A DNA stretch of 64,000 nt from Blumeriella jaapii (lineage: Eukaryota; Ascomycota; Leotiomycetes; Helotiales; Drepanopezizaceae): contig VWND01000022.1 in the NCBI GenBank assembly GCA_009599575.1, forward strand, positions 62,001-126,000. Reading direction: 5' to 3'. This document shows, piece after piece, positions 34,991-43,797 of the stretch. The notes beneath the pieces are model-generated. The model had not been told where the DNA came from, made no database searches, and worked only from the letters and a program-made list of their open reading frames with translations. The stretch's first letter is position 1, and each line of letters begins with the position of its first letter. A program made the position numbers and the translations under genes.

Positions 34991-37396
34991 GAAAGCTTTT
35001 CTTCGGTTTTTGATATAATTGTTTTTCGTAGAACGAAAAAAGCTGTTTTGACGAAAAAAAAAAAAAAAAAAAAAAAAGAAAAAGAAATAATAAAAAAGGA
35101 ATCGGCAGCCTGGAAAAATGGTGTAATTTTTTGTATTATTCTATTAGCGTCGCTATCGAAATTAACACCGCGAATAAAATTCGATCTTTTCGCGCTTCGC
35201 ATAGCGTCGTAAATCTGCTATAATTAATTAAAGTTTTTATTACGTTTTACAGCGTCGTTTTAATAGCGAAATTAAATCTTTCGGAAATGCAAATAAAAAA
35301 TTTTAATATAGCGAACGTAAAAAACTATAGGGGGGTAAAACTTCGGCCAATAAAGCTTGCGTTTATTATAATTTAATAAAATTTAATATTCGGCCAGCTA
35401 AGCTTTTTTTAGAATCATATTATAATTTCCGAGATTAATAATTAAAAAAAAAATAAACGATTGTATTCGATTATTAATAATAAAATTGAAAAGCGTAAAA
35501 TATGTAATTAAATGGCTACGAGTTTTATTATACTTTTTTATAGGAAAAAGAGCCGGAAGAAATTAAATCAAAAGTTTTAAAAAAAAAAAAAGGGATTTAA
35601 TCAGCGCCGAATCGATTAACGCATAACCGTTCGCTTCAAAATCGGCGAGCGCTTTTATTTTATACGAAAAGCTATTTTTGATAAATATAACGAGAATTGT
35701 TAATAAATCGTTATTAAAAAGCTTTCGAACGTTAAAATAACGCATATCGCGTAATACGCTTAAAAAAAAAGCTTTGCTTAGGCTTGGGCGTTTCTTCGAT
35801 TAGCGGAAAAGCTTTCAACTTTTTTATATACGTTTTGAAAATCGTTTGGAAAAAGGTTTTCGTTTTTATTATTATTATCAAAAGGCGAATTTTCGGCCGG
35901 TTCGATTTTATTTATATTTATTAGCCTGAAAGGGCTTTTAAATAGAACCGAGGGTCGGCCCGTAAAAGTCGTGCAGATTAGCCTTTTTGAATTTTCTGAT
36001 ATGAAATAAAAAACGAGCGTTGTCGTTAGTCCGATCGAAAAAAAAAAACGCCAAAGAAGGCGTTTTGACGTGGAAAAGAAAAAAAAACAGCAAAGGGCTG
36101 AAAAAAAGCTTATGAAGCATTTAAACGATTTTCGTACGTACGATTTAATTCGTAATACGCTTTGATTAAGGATTTACTATTTTAATAAATAGTAGATTTG
36201 ATTGAAAAGCGATTCGCGTATAAAATTCGTTTAGCCAATTGATTTTGTTTTTTTTATCGGACGGCGATAAGCCAATTTTTAAAAATCGTTATACGCGTTT
36301 ATTTCAAATGCAGCTTTTTTCGTAAACGCTTTAGTATTTTATCGCGAAAAGCGTTTCGAAGCTGTTTGTTAATTCGTATTTAAGCGTTCGCTGCGAAAAT
36401 AAAAAATCGCAGGTAAAATCGCTAAAAGTCGTCGTGCGTATTTATTACAAGTATTTTGAATTCGTCTTCGGTTTTTTAAACGTCGGAAAGGTCAGCCAGG
36501 AAATCGGCGATTTTTTTTATTAATTTTTCGGAAAATATAAAATCGGAACGGTCCAAAATTCGCGGAGTCAGGAATTTTTTTGCTACGCTTTCGGTTTGAT
36601 CGAATATGTAATTTTTGCGAAATCGATCGTTAGCGAAATAATCGTGGTAAAATTCGAGGTTATCGAAAACTTTATTTTTTCAATAGCGTGTTTTATAATT
36701 TTTATTATTATTTAGCTTAAATTTAAAATTCGGAACGCGTTTTATACAAGCTAATCGAAAATTAATAAATAAATAAAAATTATAGCGTTTAAAAAGCGCG
36801 CTAGAATCTTGGCCGTTATAAAAAAATTCAAAAAAAGTTCGCGAAAAGCGTGGAGGTTGGTTTGCAGCGTTTATTAATTGAAATAAAACGTTGCGAAAAA
36901 AAAAAGAAGCAGTAAATTCGCGACTGACAAAAGCACGTTTAATAAATTCTATTAAACGTTTTGATTAAAAGATTTGTCGCAGTCGTATAATTTCTAAAAG
37001 TTGTCGTTTACGCTTTTGCGCTTTTTTCAATTGATTTTGCAAAAGTCTTAATTAAATGTTTTCAGCGCTAGATTGCAAAAAAAAAATGGCAAGCGAAATG
37101 GTTAGCGCTTTGCCTTTTTTTTTGTTTTTTTTTCTTCGGGAAGAGGATTGTTTTTTAAAAAAAAAAGCTTTTGAAAAAAGCTGCTTTTTTGCTAATTGAA
37201 AAAAAAAAAATTAAAATATAATAGCAGAAGCTGAAAAACTCTGCTAAAAAAGAAATCGTTAAATAAAAGCCATTTTTCGCGAAGTACGGAAATAAGCCTT
37301 TTTACGACCGGTCGATCACTTTGGTATAATCCGTAAAAAATTCGAGAAAAGAAATAGTTTACGCCGTCGCTAGCGTAGAAAAAAAGTTGTTAATAA
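34991..37396 (-). pseudogene. Gag and protease region (G1b)
   Basis: A protease-like block on the minus strand at 35,745-35,563 reads KALADFEANGYALIDSALI. Gag lies above it to 37,396, rich in Lys and Phe codons after RIP, with an open piece at 36,120-35,938. A 24-bp A run lies near 35,057-35,080. The matching region of G1a is 19,560-21,871. Confidence 0.6.
35143..35175. repeat. 33-bp palindromic repeat, copy f
   Basis: It starts ATTAGCG and ends CGCGAAT, with a middle TCGCTATCGAAATTAACAC. It is at the same place in G1b as copy e in G1a. Confidence 0.72.
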
Positions 37397-37663
37397 TATA
37401 ACGATTTAATCAATCGGAAGGCTGAAAAATCAATCAACTGATCGCCGTGTTTATATAATATAAAAAACGAGCTTTTGGTTTTGTAACAAAAATATTTATT
37501 TAGAATCAACAACTGCAAAAAGCAGAAATTGCTAAAAAAAAAGTTTTATATATATGAATAATTTCCATAATTAATAAAAAGACCCACCAGGAGACCAGAA
37601 AGCTTGCAGCTATACGTAGTTGCTGGGGTGACACGAAAGGTGGCAACAGAGTGAGTCGTCATA
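37397..37663 (-). repeat. 5' LTR of G1b
   Basis: It is 267 bp, TATAACGAT to GAGTCGTCATA, followed by the TSD ATATA at 37,664-37,668. It has no internal duplication, as in its partner. Confidence 0.88.
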
Positions 37664-37894
37664 ATATACCTTTCGATCTGAATCGCATAAAATTATACGT
37701 GTTTGTAAACGGCTTTTTTGCTAATAATAAAAATTTAAATAGCCAAATTAGTTACGTTATCGCTATTAGTAATAAAAATATTTTATTCGAAAACGACGAC
37801 TTTTTTATATAAGACAACGTTATATATTTTAGCTTTATTAAAAGCCGACGTGTTATAAAAAGCGTATTAGCTAGCGAAATTCTGGGAATAATAG
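37664..37894 (+). pseudogene. Copia C2 piece: start of RNase H
   Basis: This resumes the C2 frame after G1b: IPFDLNRIKLYVFVNGFFAN then NKNLNSQISYVIAI. It is the Copia RNase H entry (usual LFVFVDGSFANNxDLSSQIGYVI) with the first catalytic Asp changed to Asn. It continues to SVLASEILGI and is then cut by the short LTR element at 37,895. Confidence 0.82.
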
Positions 37895-38066
37895 TGTAAC
37901 GGCCTGGCCCTTCGGCTGTTCGGCTTTCGGCAATTCAGCCTTCCGTTACATTTCTGGCGTAGCGCCAGGGCCAGGGGGTTCTACAGTGTATATAGTTCGC
38001 CCCGAGAGCTTCCTACCTTTCAGCTCTCTGTCTGTATCTTAAGGGAAATATATGAGGTTCGTCACA
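37895..38066 (+). repeat. 5' LTR of short element
   Basis: TGTAACGGCC to TTCGTCACA, 172 bp. It contains GTATATAGTTCGCC, a TATA-like motif, at about 37,998. Confidence 0.93.
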
Positions 38067-38514
38067 CTATACAGACCCTTCGTTCGGAGTAGCGTCGTAT
38101 TTATTGACTTTATTGATATTGATTATTGGTTTATTGGCCTGCGGGCGCACTTTTATTGTTCGGGATCTGCGGATGCCCATTTATTGATTTATTGACCCCT
38201 TTTATCGACTACAACTCTCGCCATTATATCGTCTCCGGTGTATCCGACCTCTCGCACCATTCTACACCTTCCGAAATTTATTGTTTCAGGCGCTTCCGAT
38301 CAATTGCGCCACCTACCTACTTCTACTACTACGATTATTGCACCTTCTCGAACGCTACCGCCATACTAGCGTTTACCATACTACACTTCAATACGACTAC
38401 TCCCACCGATAACTTGGTGCTTCCGACCCAAAAGCACCCCCGACAGCTACTACAGCACCAACCTCCCCTTTGTTTTATATTCATTCGCTTCTAGACTAGC
38501 TACGTCATAGCTAT

Positions 38515-38860
38515 GTTTACACCACTTTCTGAACAGCTCTGCCAGTTCTATTCAATTACGAATACAACAACGCACCTTGGAACTTGAGCAGCAGCTTGAA
38601 AATTTTCAACCTTTCTTCGAATCGGCGATCTTACCGAAAATCGTCGGCCCAGGCCGTATTTACCCGAACCTGACAATTTCGGTGGAGCCTGAAAATCCAG
38701 TCAAACCTTGTTACCTCTCATTCGAAAGTTTAAGTACGAATCGACCTTTCGGATTGGTTTAGCCGACCCGATGAAAAGGCTATTCCGGGGCTATATGGAT
38801 TCACCTACCACCAAAGTTGCATATTGCACTTTTGCAACGTTCAATTGGTTCGAGTTTTCG
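38515..38860 (+). pseudogene. Gag trace in short LTR element
   Basis: The plus-strand frame at 38,654-38,691 reads PYLPEPDNFGGA. This resembles the conserved start of fungal gag proteins (usual RPxLPxPxxFxG). It is followed after a stop by LIRKFKYEST and then PTTKVAYCTFATF, weakly like the gag core. Stops interrupt it. There is no protease, integrase or polymerase sequence nearby, so the element seems to have kept only a broken gag. Confidence 0.45.
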
Positions 38861-39544
38861 GCTTAGTTAATATCGGCCTTTCAGTTTCGGCCCTTCCAGT
38901 CAATTCGGCCTTTCAATTCGGCCCTGCCAATTTGGGTCCTTTTTCTTCCTTTCCTTCGGGCCAGCCCGGCCTTAGCATTCCTCGGAACGCTTTCGCAACC
39001 CTTCTAGGATAATCGGTATGCGTACGAATACACCGACCCGCCGGCTGACGTTACGACGGTGGCGACCCTATGAGAATTACGCAAATCGAAAAAGCGCGAA
39101 CGAGAAAAGCTCGAACGTATCGATAAGCTAGGAGCAATTGAGGTTTCAAAAGCATTCAACATGTATGAAACTTTAATTCTAAAGCAGAAGGATCCAGTTC
39201 TGCCTAAGGCTTCTATTTCGTCGATAGCTCAAAAAGAGGCTTGGGACCGTACAATCAGTTGCACCAATTTCAGATCCGCTATTTGAGATTCTGAAAAGCA
39301 AGCAATTGGCTGCAATAGATTTGTTCGGCCAAAAGGATCAGGCTGAAATTCAGGCTGCACTGGCTGAGGAGTTTTCGGACGGTTCGGAATGGGGTTTTCA
39401 GTAGTGGTTTTCTTTCATTTTTACACTCCTTTATTCTTTGATTGCAATTGCAGTCGTTCGTTCATTTCATTTCGGTGTGCCGAACCTTCGGTATAATTTT
39501 CTGTACAGCTGAGAGGCCAGCTTTTTTTTCGGAGGGGGGGGTAG

Positions 39545-39716
39545 TGTAACGGCCTGGCCCTTCGGCTGTTCGGCTTTCGGCAATTCAGCCTTCCGTTACA
39601 TTTCTGGCGTAGCGCCAGGGCCAGGGGGTTCTACAGTGTATATAGTTCGCCCCGAGAGCTTCCTACCTTTCAGCTCTCTGTCTGTATCTTAAGGGAAATA
39701 TATGAGGTTCGTCACA
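39545..39716 (+). repeat. 3' LTR of short element
   Basis: 172 bp, identical by eye to 37,895-38,066. It is followed by AATAG, the target duplication. Confidence 0.93.
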
Positions 39717-39721
39717 AATAG

Positions 39722-40074
39722 CCGGAGCCGATTTAGCAATTGCGATTGCGACTACTTTGAAACAAATTATTTAACAGCTTAGTTTATTAAAAATTTTATT
39801 AATCGTTTGCACGGACTTCTATTTATTATACGAATGCTTAGTGAAATTTAGAACGACAAAGGAAAAAAGGCTTATGGTCGATGTTATAGCGTTACGCCAG
39901 TCATACGAAAAAAAGCGAGAAATAGCAGAAATTCGCTGGATTAACGGCAAGAATAATCTGGCGAACGCTATAACGAAAGCAGTTCCAAACAGAACGTTTA
40001 CGACGTTTATCGAAGAAAACAAGCTGACGATTAGAATGGAGAGCTGGGTAAATAGGAAAGAAAAGGGCTAATTT
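39722..40074 (+). pseudogene. Copia C2 piece: RNase H C-terminus
   Basis: This resumes C2 after the short element. The frame 39,841-40,071 is open for 76 codons: VKFRTTKEKRLMVDVIALRQ, then SYEKKREIAEIRWINGKNNL, then ANAITKAVPN and a stop after RKEKG. These match the Copia RNase H end (usual LxTTxEKRLMIDIxxLRQSYE, EIRWIxGxxNxADAMTK). The Asp of ADAMTK is Asn. It is much less RIPed than C2 upstream. Confidence 0.86.
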
Positions 40075-40144
40075 GCAATTTGCAATTGCGTTTAAATACG
40101 TTATAAGCCAGAAACGTATTCTACTGAAAAAAGAAGACTGCCAG

Positions 40145-40339
40145 TGTAGGAATACCTATAGGAGTCACGTGGGATCAGGTGATGCGGGATCATAGTTGTA
40201 GGTGCGCAGCGCTAGCGCCCGCTAGCGCTCGCATATCTATCTTATATTTTCATACCAGCTAGACCTAGTAGAATGCATACAGTTTCAACCCGATTTACTA
40301 CGACTAGTCGTATCTGTATCACCACCTGTAATACCAACA
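40145..40339 (+). repeat. 3' LTR of Copia C2
   Basis: It starts TGTAGGAATACC and ends ATACCAACA, 195 bp, directly after a purine run (GAAAAAAGAAGACTG) that follows the C2 stop codon. It includes CACGTG and a GCGCTAGCGCCCGCTAGCGC repeat. Beyond it the sequence is Gypsy G1. Confidence 0.75.
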
Positions 40340-40858
40340 CTTTGCTAAAAAAGGGATCGTTAAATAAAAGCTGTTTTTTACGGAATGCGGAAATAAGCCT
40401 TTTTACGACCGGTCGATTATTTTAATATAATTCGTAAAAAATTCGAGGAAAAAAATAGTTTACGCCGTCGCTAGCGTAAAAAAAAAGTTGTTAACAATAT
40501 AACGATTTAATTAATCGAAGGGCTAAGAAATCAATTATTTAGGCACGGAAGACGAAAGACGCAAACGAGGCAGTTCGGGGGCTCCGCAGGCCCCAGAAAA
40601 TATATTATATTTATTAAAAAATAAATAGGAAAAAATACGAGATATTTATATAATATAAAAAACGAGCTTTTCGTTTTGTAACAAAAATATTTATTTAAAA
40701 TTAACAATTGCAAAAGGCAGAAATGCTAAAAGGAAAGTGCTTTATATATATAAATAGTTTCCACAATTGATGGAAGACCCACCAGGAGACCAGGGAGCTT
40801 GCAGCTACACGCAGTTGCTGGGATGACACGAGAGGTGGCAAAAGAATGAGTCGTCACA
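40340..40858 (-). mobile_element. Gypsy G1c, 5' end only
   Basis: From 40,342 on, the sequence follows G1a 21,720 and G1b 37,245: TGCTAAAAAAGGGATCGTTAA, the GACCGGTCGATTATTTT block, then an LTR at 40,498-40,858 ending TCGTCACA. It is the leader and 5' LTR of a third, minus-strand G1 copy into which Copia C2 inserted. The rest lies left of the window. It marks the edge of the AT-rich block. Confidence 0.82.
40498..40858 (-). repeat. 5' LTR of G1c with internal insert
   Basis: TATAACGATT to GAGTCGTCACA, 361 bp, about 94 bp longer than the G1b LTRs. The excess is a foreign stretch at about 40,538-40,640 that begins TTAGGCACGGAAGACG and includes CGGGGGCTCCGCAGGCCCC. Confidence 0.8.
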
Positions 40859-40932
40859 ACGATTATATGTACAATTAGAAGGAGTTTAGCTAACTAGCTA
40901 GCTATGGTTAATTTCTATAAAAAAGTTGCTAG

Positions 40933-41106
40933 TGTAGGTATATGGTGGTTGGTTATGCGCACAATCACATGATCATACCACGTGACTGCAGGCTGCAAGC
41001 GTGCAGCCCTACCTACATATACTCCGTGCGATAGCTAGTTTACTCTTTAGATCTTTTTCGCAATACAATCCCAGTTGTTGCAATATCTCAACCCTGTGTA
41101 TACACA
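40933..41106 (+). repeat. Possible solo Copia-type LTR
   Basis: It starts TGTAGGTATATGG, close to the start of the C2 LTR (TGTAGGAATACC), contains CCACGTGACTGC, and ends GTGTATACACA. It lies at the border of the gene-rich region. No target duplication is visible, so the limits are uncertain. Confidence 0.35.
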
Positions 41107-41178
41107 ACCCCCCTTAAGTGATACCAACAGATACTGTTTATCCAACTGTTTGTATGCACGCTTTCTCGCCAACTTCTT

Positions 41179-42558
41179 TCACAAAAACCTCCTTGGATCT
41201 AAGCCCTCGATTCGCGCACTTTTTGCACCCCCCTCAAACACAAACTCGCTCATCAATTTTCCGGTAGCACAACTGTTCTGGATCCCCCAGCACGTATGTC
41301 CTGTCGCGATCAACAGCCCTTTGATTCCGGTTTCTCCAATCAGCGGGCCGCCGCCCCCTGCTACAGACGGAAGATAGCAAGCTTGCTTTGCGAGGACGGC
41401 GCCGGTCCGCATAGGCATCGAAATGGAGCCGCAGTAGTCAATTATGTCCTGACAGCGGTCCTCGTCACAGACAACAAGGTCGCTAGACTTAGGCAAGGGA
41501 ACGAGGGAATCTCCTTCGCCTAATGGAGAGCCCTGTTAATAAGACTGTTAACTGGAAAGGATTCAGAAGATAAGCGTACCACATGCGTAGACTGTTCCGT
41601 CGGGCCGGGCATACATTTCCGGGGAGACGCTTGTACCGTGTCTCCTAGTCTTTACATCGCCTCGGCCAGTGCGACCGAAGTCTTTGGGCAAAGAGATCTC
41701 GCTGAACACGGCGTATGGACTGACGTCCGCCTCGATGACAACACTATGCGCTCTTACTGCTTCGATCGGCGCCTTAGGGAATATATGGCTTGTCCACGGC
41801 CCCGCAGATAAAATCACATCCGTCGCCGGCAGAGTGTGGACATGCTTCGTCTCCTTATCCTCGTACGATACTGCCTTGACGCCATTAGGGCCCGTGTAAT
41901 CAATGGCCGTGACAGCGCCCAGAATGACTTGAGCACCAGCATCCGTAGCCAGGTCTGCCATGGAAGTTGTGAACTGATACGGATGGACTTGGGCCGTCGT
42001 TTCTGGTGTCCCCATTTCCGAATAAGCCCTTACAGCCTCGTCGTCGAACCAGTCTAGCTCCGCTGGGACGCCTTTCGGCACCACGGCCTTCTTAGTCGTT
42101 TTCGGCAGCTTCTGCCATGCCTCTCCTTTAATAGCAGCATCGTCCACTCCTTCGGTATCGGTCTTGTGATGGCTCTTCCCTTTCGCGCTCAAGGATCCGC
42201 AATGTACAGCTCTGTATCCCCACCTCTCCGGCCCGGCGTGTTTGTTCGCCAGCTCGGCGTGGAGTCTGTAGGAAAGGGGCACGATACTCGATGGGTATGC
42301 CCAGAGCGCAAGAAGGCCGCCGGCTTTCCCTGAGGCACCCGAGGCGATGGCCGTCGCTTCGAGGATGGTGATGCTGTGGATGGCGGGGTTGAAGGCGGGG
42401 TGGCGAGTGAGGAAGTACGCGGTCGTGCAGCCGATGATGCCTCCACCTGTGGTGATTTTTAGTCGGGCCATGATCTAAGAAGGGAGAAGGAGAAGGGAGA
42501 AGGCATATAGGAATCAGTTACCAACAATCACGATGTTTCTTTGCCTCGAATCTGCCAT
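41179..42558 (-). CDS. FAD-dependent oxidoreductase, DAO family (TDA3-like)
   Basis: Three exons on the minus strand: 42,558-42,522, 42,446-41,580 and 41,519-41,179, giving 414 residues. The introns are 74 and 60 nt. The first exon is short but required: it supplies MADSRQRNIVIVG, which joins to GGIIGCTTAYFL to complete the GxGxxG dinucleotide-binding loop. Later blocks are ILEATAIASGASGKAGGLL (FAD contact), a DAO core, and a C-terminal GPLIGETGIKGLLIATGHTC with GTGKLMSEF-like ATGKLMSEF, the flavin-closing motif. Family members oxidise an amine or amino acid and release H2O2. The yeast relative Tda3 acts in endosome trafficking, and the substrate here is unknown. The gene is divergent from the glutathione peroxidase. 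Confidence 0.88.
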
Positions 42559-42760
42559 GATGGTCTTGAGGTCGAGCAGGTGAGGTACGCTTCTCAACGC
42601 AAACAAAACAACGCCACCCCACCTCGAGACCACGTGATCATGAGTGGTCGCGGGCCGACGTGCAAGAGCCGAGGCGATCTTAGTAAATATTCACATCTGT
42701 TATATGTACGTTACTGTAAAAGCCTTCGAAGGCCAAATATACGGTAGATATCTCACATCC
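42559..42760. promoter_or_regulatory. Shared divergent promoter, oxidase and peroxidase
   Basis: Only 202 bp separate the oxidoreductase start (42,558) from the first in-frame peroxidase ATG (42,761); 394 bp separate it from the main ATG. It contains an E-box-like CACGTG at 42,632-42,637. No TATA box is clear. Confidence 0.4.
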
Positions 42761-42952
42761 ATGCGTGCCCTTTTCCCCTCGAGTAGGCGCCTTGCATCAT
42801 CGTCGATTACACTTCCTCTTCGGGTTAGGGTGAAGACCAGGAGCTTTACTGCTGCCACTGCGAAGAACGACTCTTCTTTTTCTTCCAAGAGACATCTGCA
42901 ATCCACCCCCCAACGCATCCAACAACAACAACAACAACAACCAAGCGCAATC

Positions 42953-43617
42953 ATGGCATCCGCTACCACGTTCTATGATTTCAAGCCTCTGGATAGTAAG
43001 TACTAGAGTGCCATCTCGTCTCTCACTCGAGTCTCCGGGCATCTCAACAGCCCATCCACCAGCGGCTACCCCGCCGCCACCCCACTCCACTCCTCAACCG
43101 GCCCAATTGCTAACTAAACCGCCAACCAACAGAGAAAGGCAACCCGGTTCCCTTGTCGACCTACGCCGGGAAAGTCGTCCTCGTCGTCAACACTGCCTCC
43201 AAGTGCGGCTTCACCCCGCAGTACGAAGGGCTCGAGAAAATCTACAAGTCCATCTCCGCCACCTACCCCGACCAATTCGTCATCCTCGGCTTCCCCTGCA
43301 ACCAATTCGGCGGCCAAGAGCCCGGCTCCGACGACAGCATCCAGGAGTTCTGCCAGCTCAACTACGGTGTTTCGTTCCCCATCATGGGCAAGACGGACGT
43401 CAACGGGGACGCGGCCAGTCCGCTCTTTGAATGGCTGAAGGAAGAGAAGCCCGGACTCTTGGGATTGAAGAGAGTGAAGTGGAACTTTGAGAAGTGGTTG
43501 ATCGGGAAGGATGGCAAGGTCAAGGGACGGTGGGCGAGTGTTACGAAGCCGGAGAGTATAGAAAAGGACATTGTGGAGGAAATCAAAAAAGGGGGGGCGC
43601 CGAAAGCTGACTTGTAG
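42953..43617 (+). CDS. Glutathione peroxidase, thioredoxin-type
   Basis: Two exons, 42,953-42,995 and 43,133-43,617, with a 137-nt intron, give 175 residues, the normal size for fungal GPx. The peroxidatic Cys is in NTASKCGFTPQY, the Gln in FPCNQFGGQEPG, and the Trp/Asn in VKWNFEKWLI, completing the C-Q-W-N tetrad. A second Cys in QEFCQLNYGV fits the resolving Cys of thioredoxin-dependent enzymes such as yeast Gpx3/Hyr1. It reduces peroxides and may sense them. An in-frame ATG at 42,761 would add 64 residues resembling a mitochondrial presequence (see findings). I chose the inner ATG because of its TCATGG context and because the family domain begins there. Confidence 0.93.
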
Positions 43618-43797
43618 AAGACGGTGCGATGCGATGCGAAGACTCGATTTGGCCTGTGATATCCCGTAGCTTTCCGGGGCCGGCTGGGGGCAGTTTCGCT
43701 TTGGAGGGAAAAGAAGGGCGAGCAACCAGGTTGATGAGAACAAAAAGCCTAGATATCATCAATTCTGTTCCTCAATCCTCCCTCGCCAACCGCTTCC

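Larger units (their letters stand above)
23154..37663 (-). mobile_element. Gypsy element G1b, split by Copia C1
   Basis: This is the same family and orientation as G1a, bounded by 267-268-bp LTRs (23,154-23,421 and 37,397-37,663) and an exact ATATA duplication (23,149-23,153 and 37,664-37,668). Its own sequence is 23,154-24,740 plus 32,816-37,663, about 6.43 kb. It is inserted in Copia C2 between reverse transcriptase and RNase H. It is somewhat less RIPed than G1a, so protein blocks are easier to read. Reverse transcriptase reads YLNN at 34,061-34,072, so it is inactive. Confidence 0.88.
37895..39716 (+). mobile_element. Short non-autonomous LTR element, un-RIPed
   Basis: This 1,822-bp element has two LTRs of 172 bp that I find identical base for base (37,895-38,066 and 39,545-39,716) and an exact AATAG duplication (37,890-37,894 and 39,717-39,721). 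A purine run, GGAGGGGGGGG, lies just before the right LTR and marks the plus strand. The 1.48-kb interior has normal GC content, no polymerase or integrase, and one recognisable gag-like trace near 38,654. It must depend on another element for movement. It sits in the RNase H of C2. Larger than typical TRIMs, smaller than LARDs. Confidence 0.88.
4093..40339 (+). mobile_element. Copia element C2, split by four later insertions
   Basis: This plus-strand Ty1/Copia element is visible in pieces at 4,098-4,400, 22,168-23,153, 37,664-37,894 and 39,722-40,074, followed by a 3' LTR at 40,145-40,339. The reading frame continues across every junction once the inserted elements and one TSD copy are removed: linker, reverse transcriptase, then RNase H. 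The insertions are G3, G1a, G1b and a short LTR element. The 5' half of C2 (gag, protease, most of integrase) must lie left of the window. After its 3' LTR the sequence resumes as Gypsy G1, so C2 is itself inserted in an older G1 copy. Confidence 0.8.

Noticed and set aside
34973..35212. Plus-strand open frame in G1b
   Set aside because: It is antisense to the Gypsy genes and includes a long Lys run from a poly-A tract. The G1a copy does not support it.
1..40858. AT-rich block as mitochondrial DNA or a bacterial insert
   Set aside because: The block consists of LTR retrotransposons with target duplications and transition-only decay. No mitochondrial or bacterial gene is present.
43114..43743. 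209-codon open frame antisense to glutathione peroxidase
   Set aside because: It lies opposite a gene with all catalytic residues in place. No independent motif or intron structure supports it.
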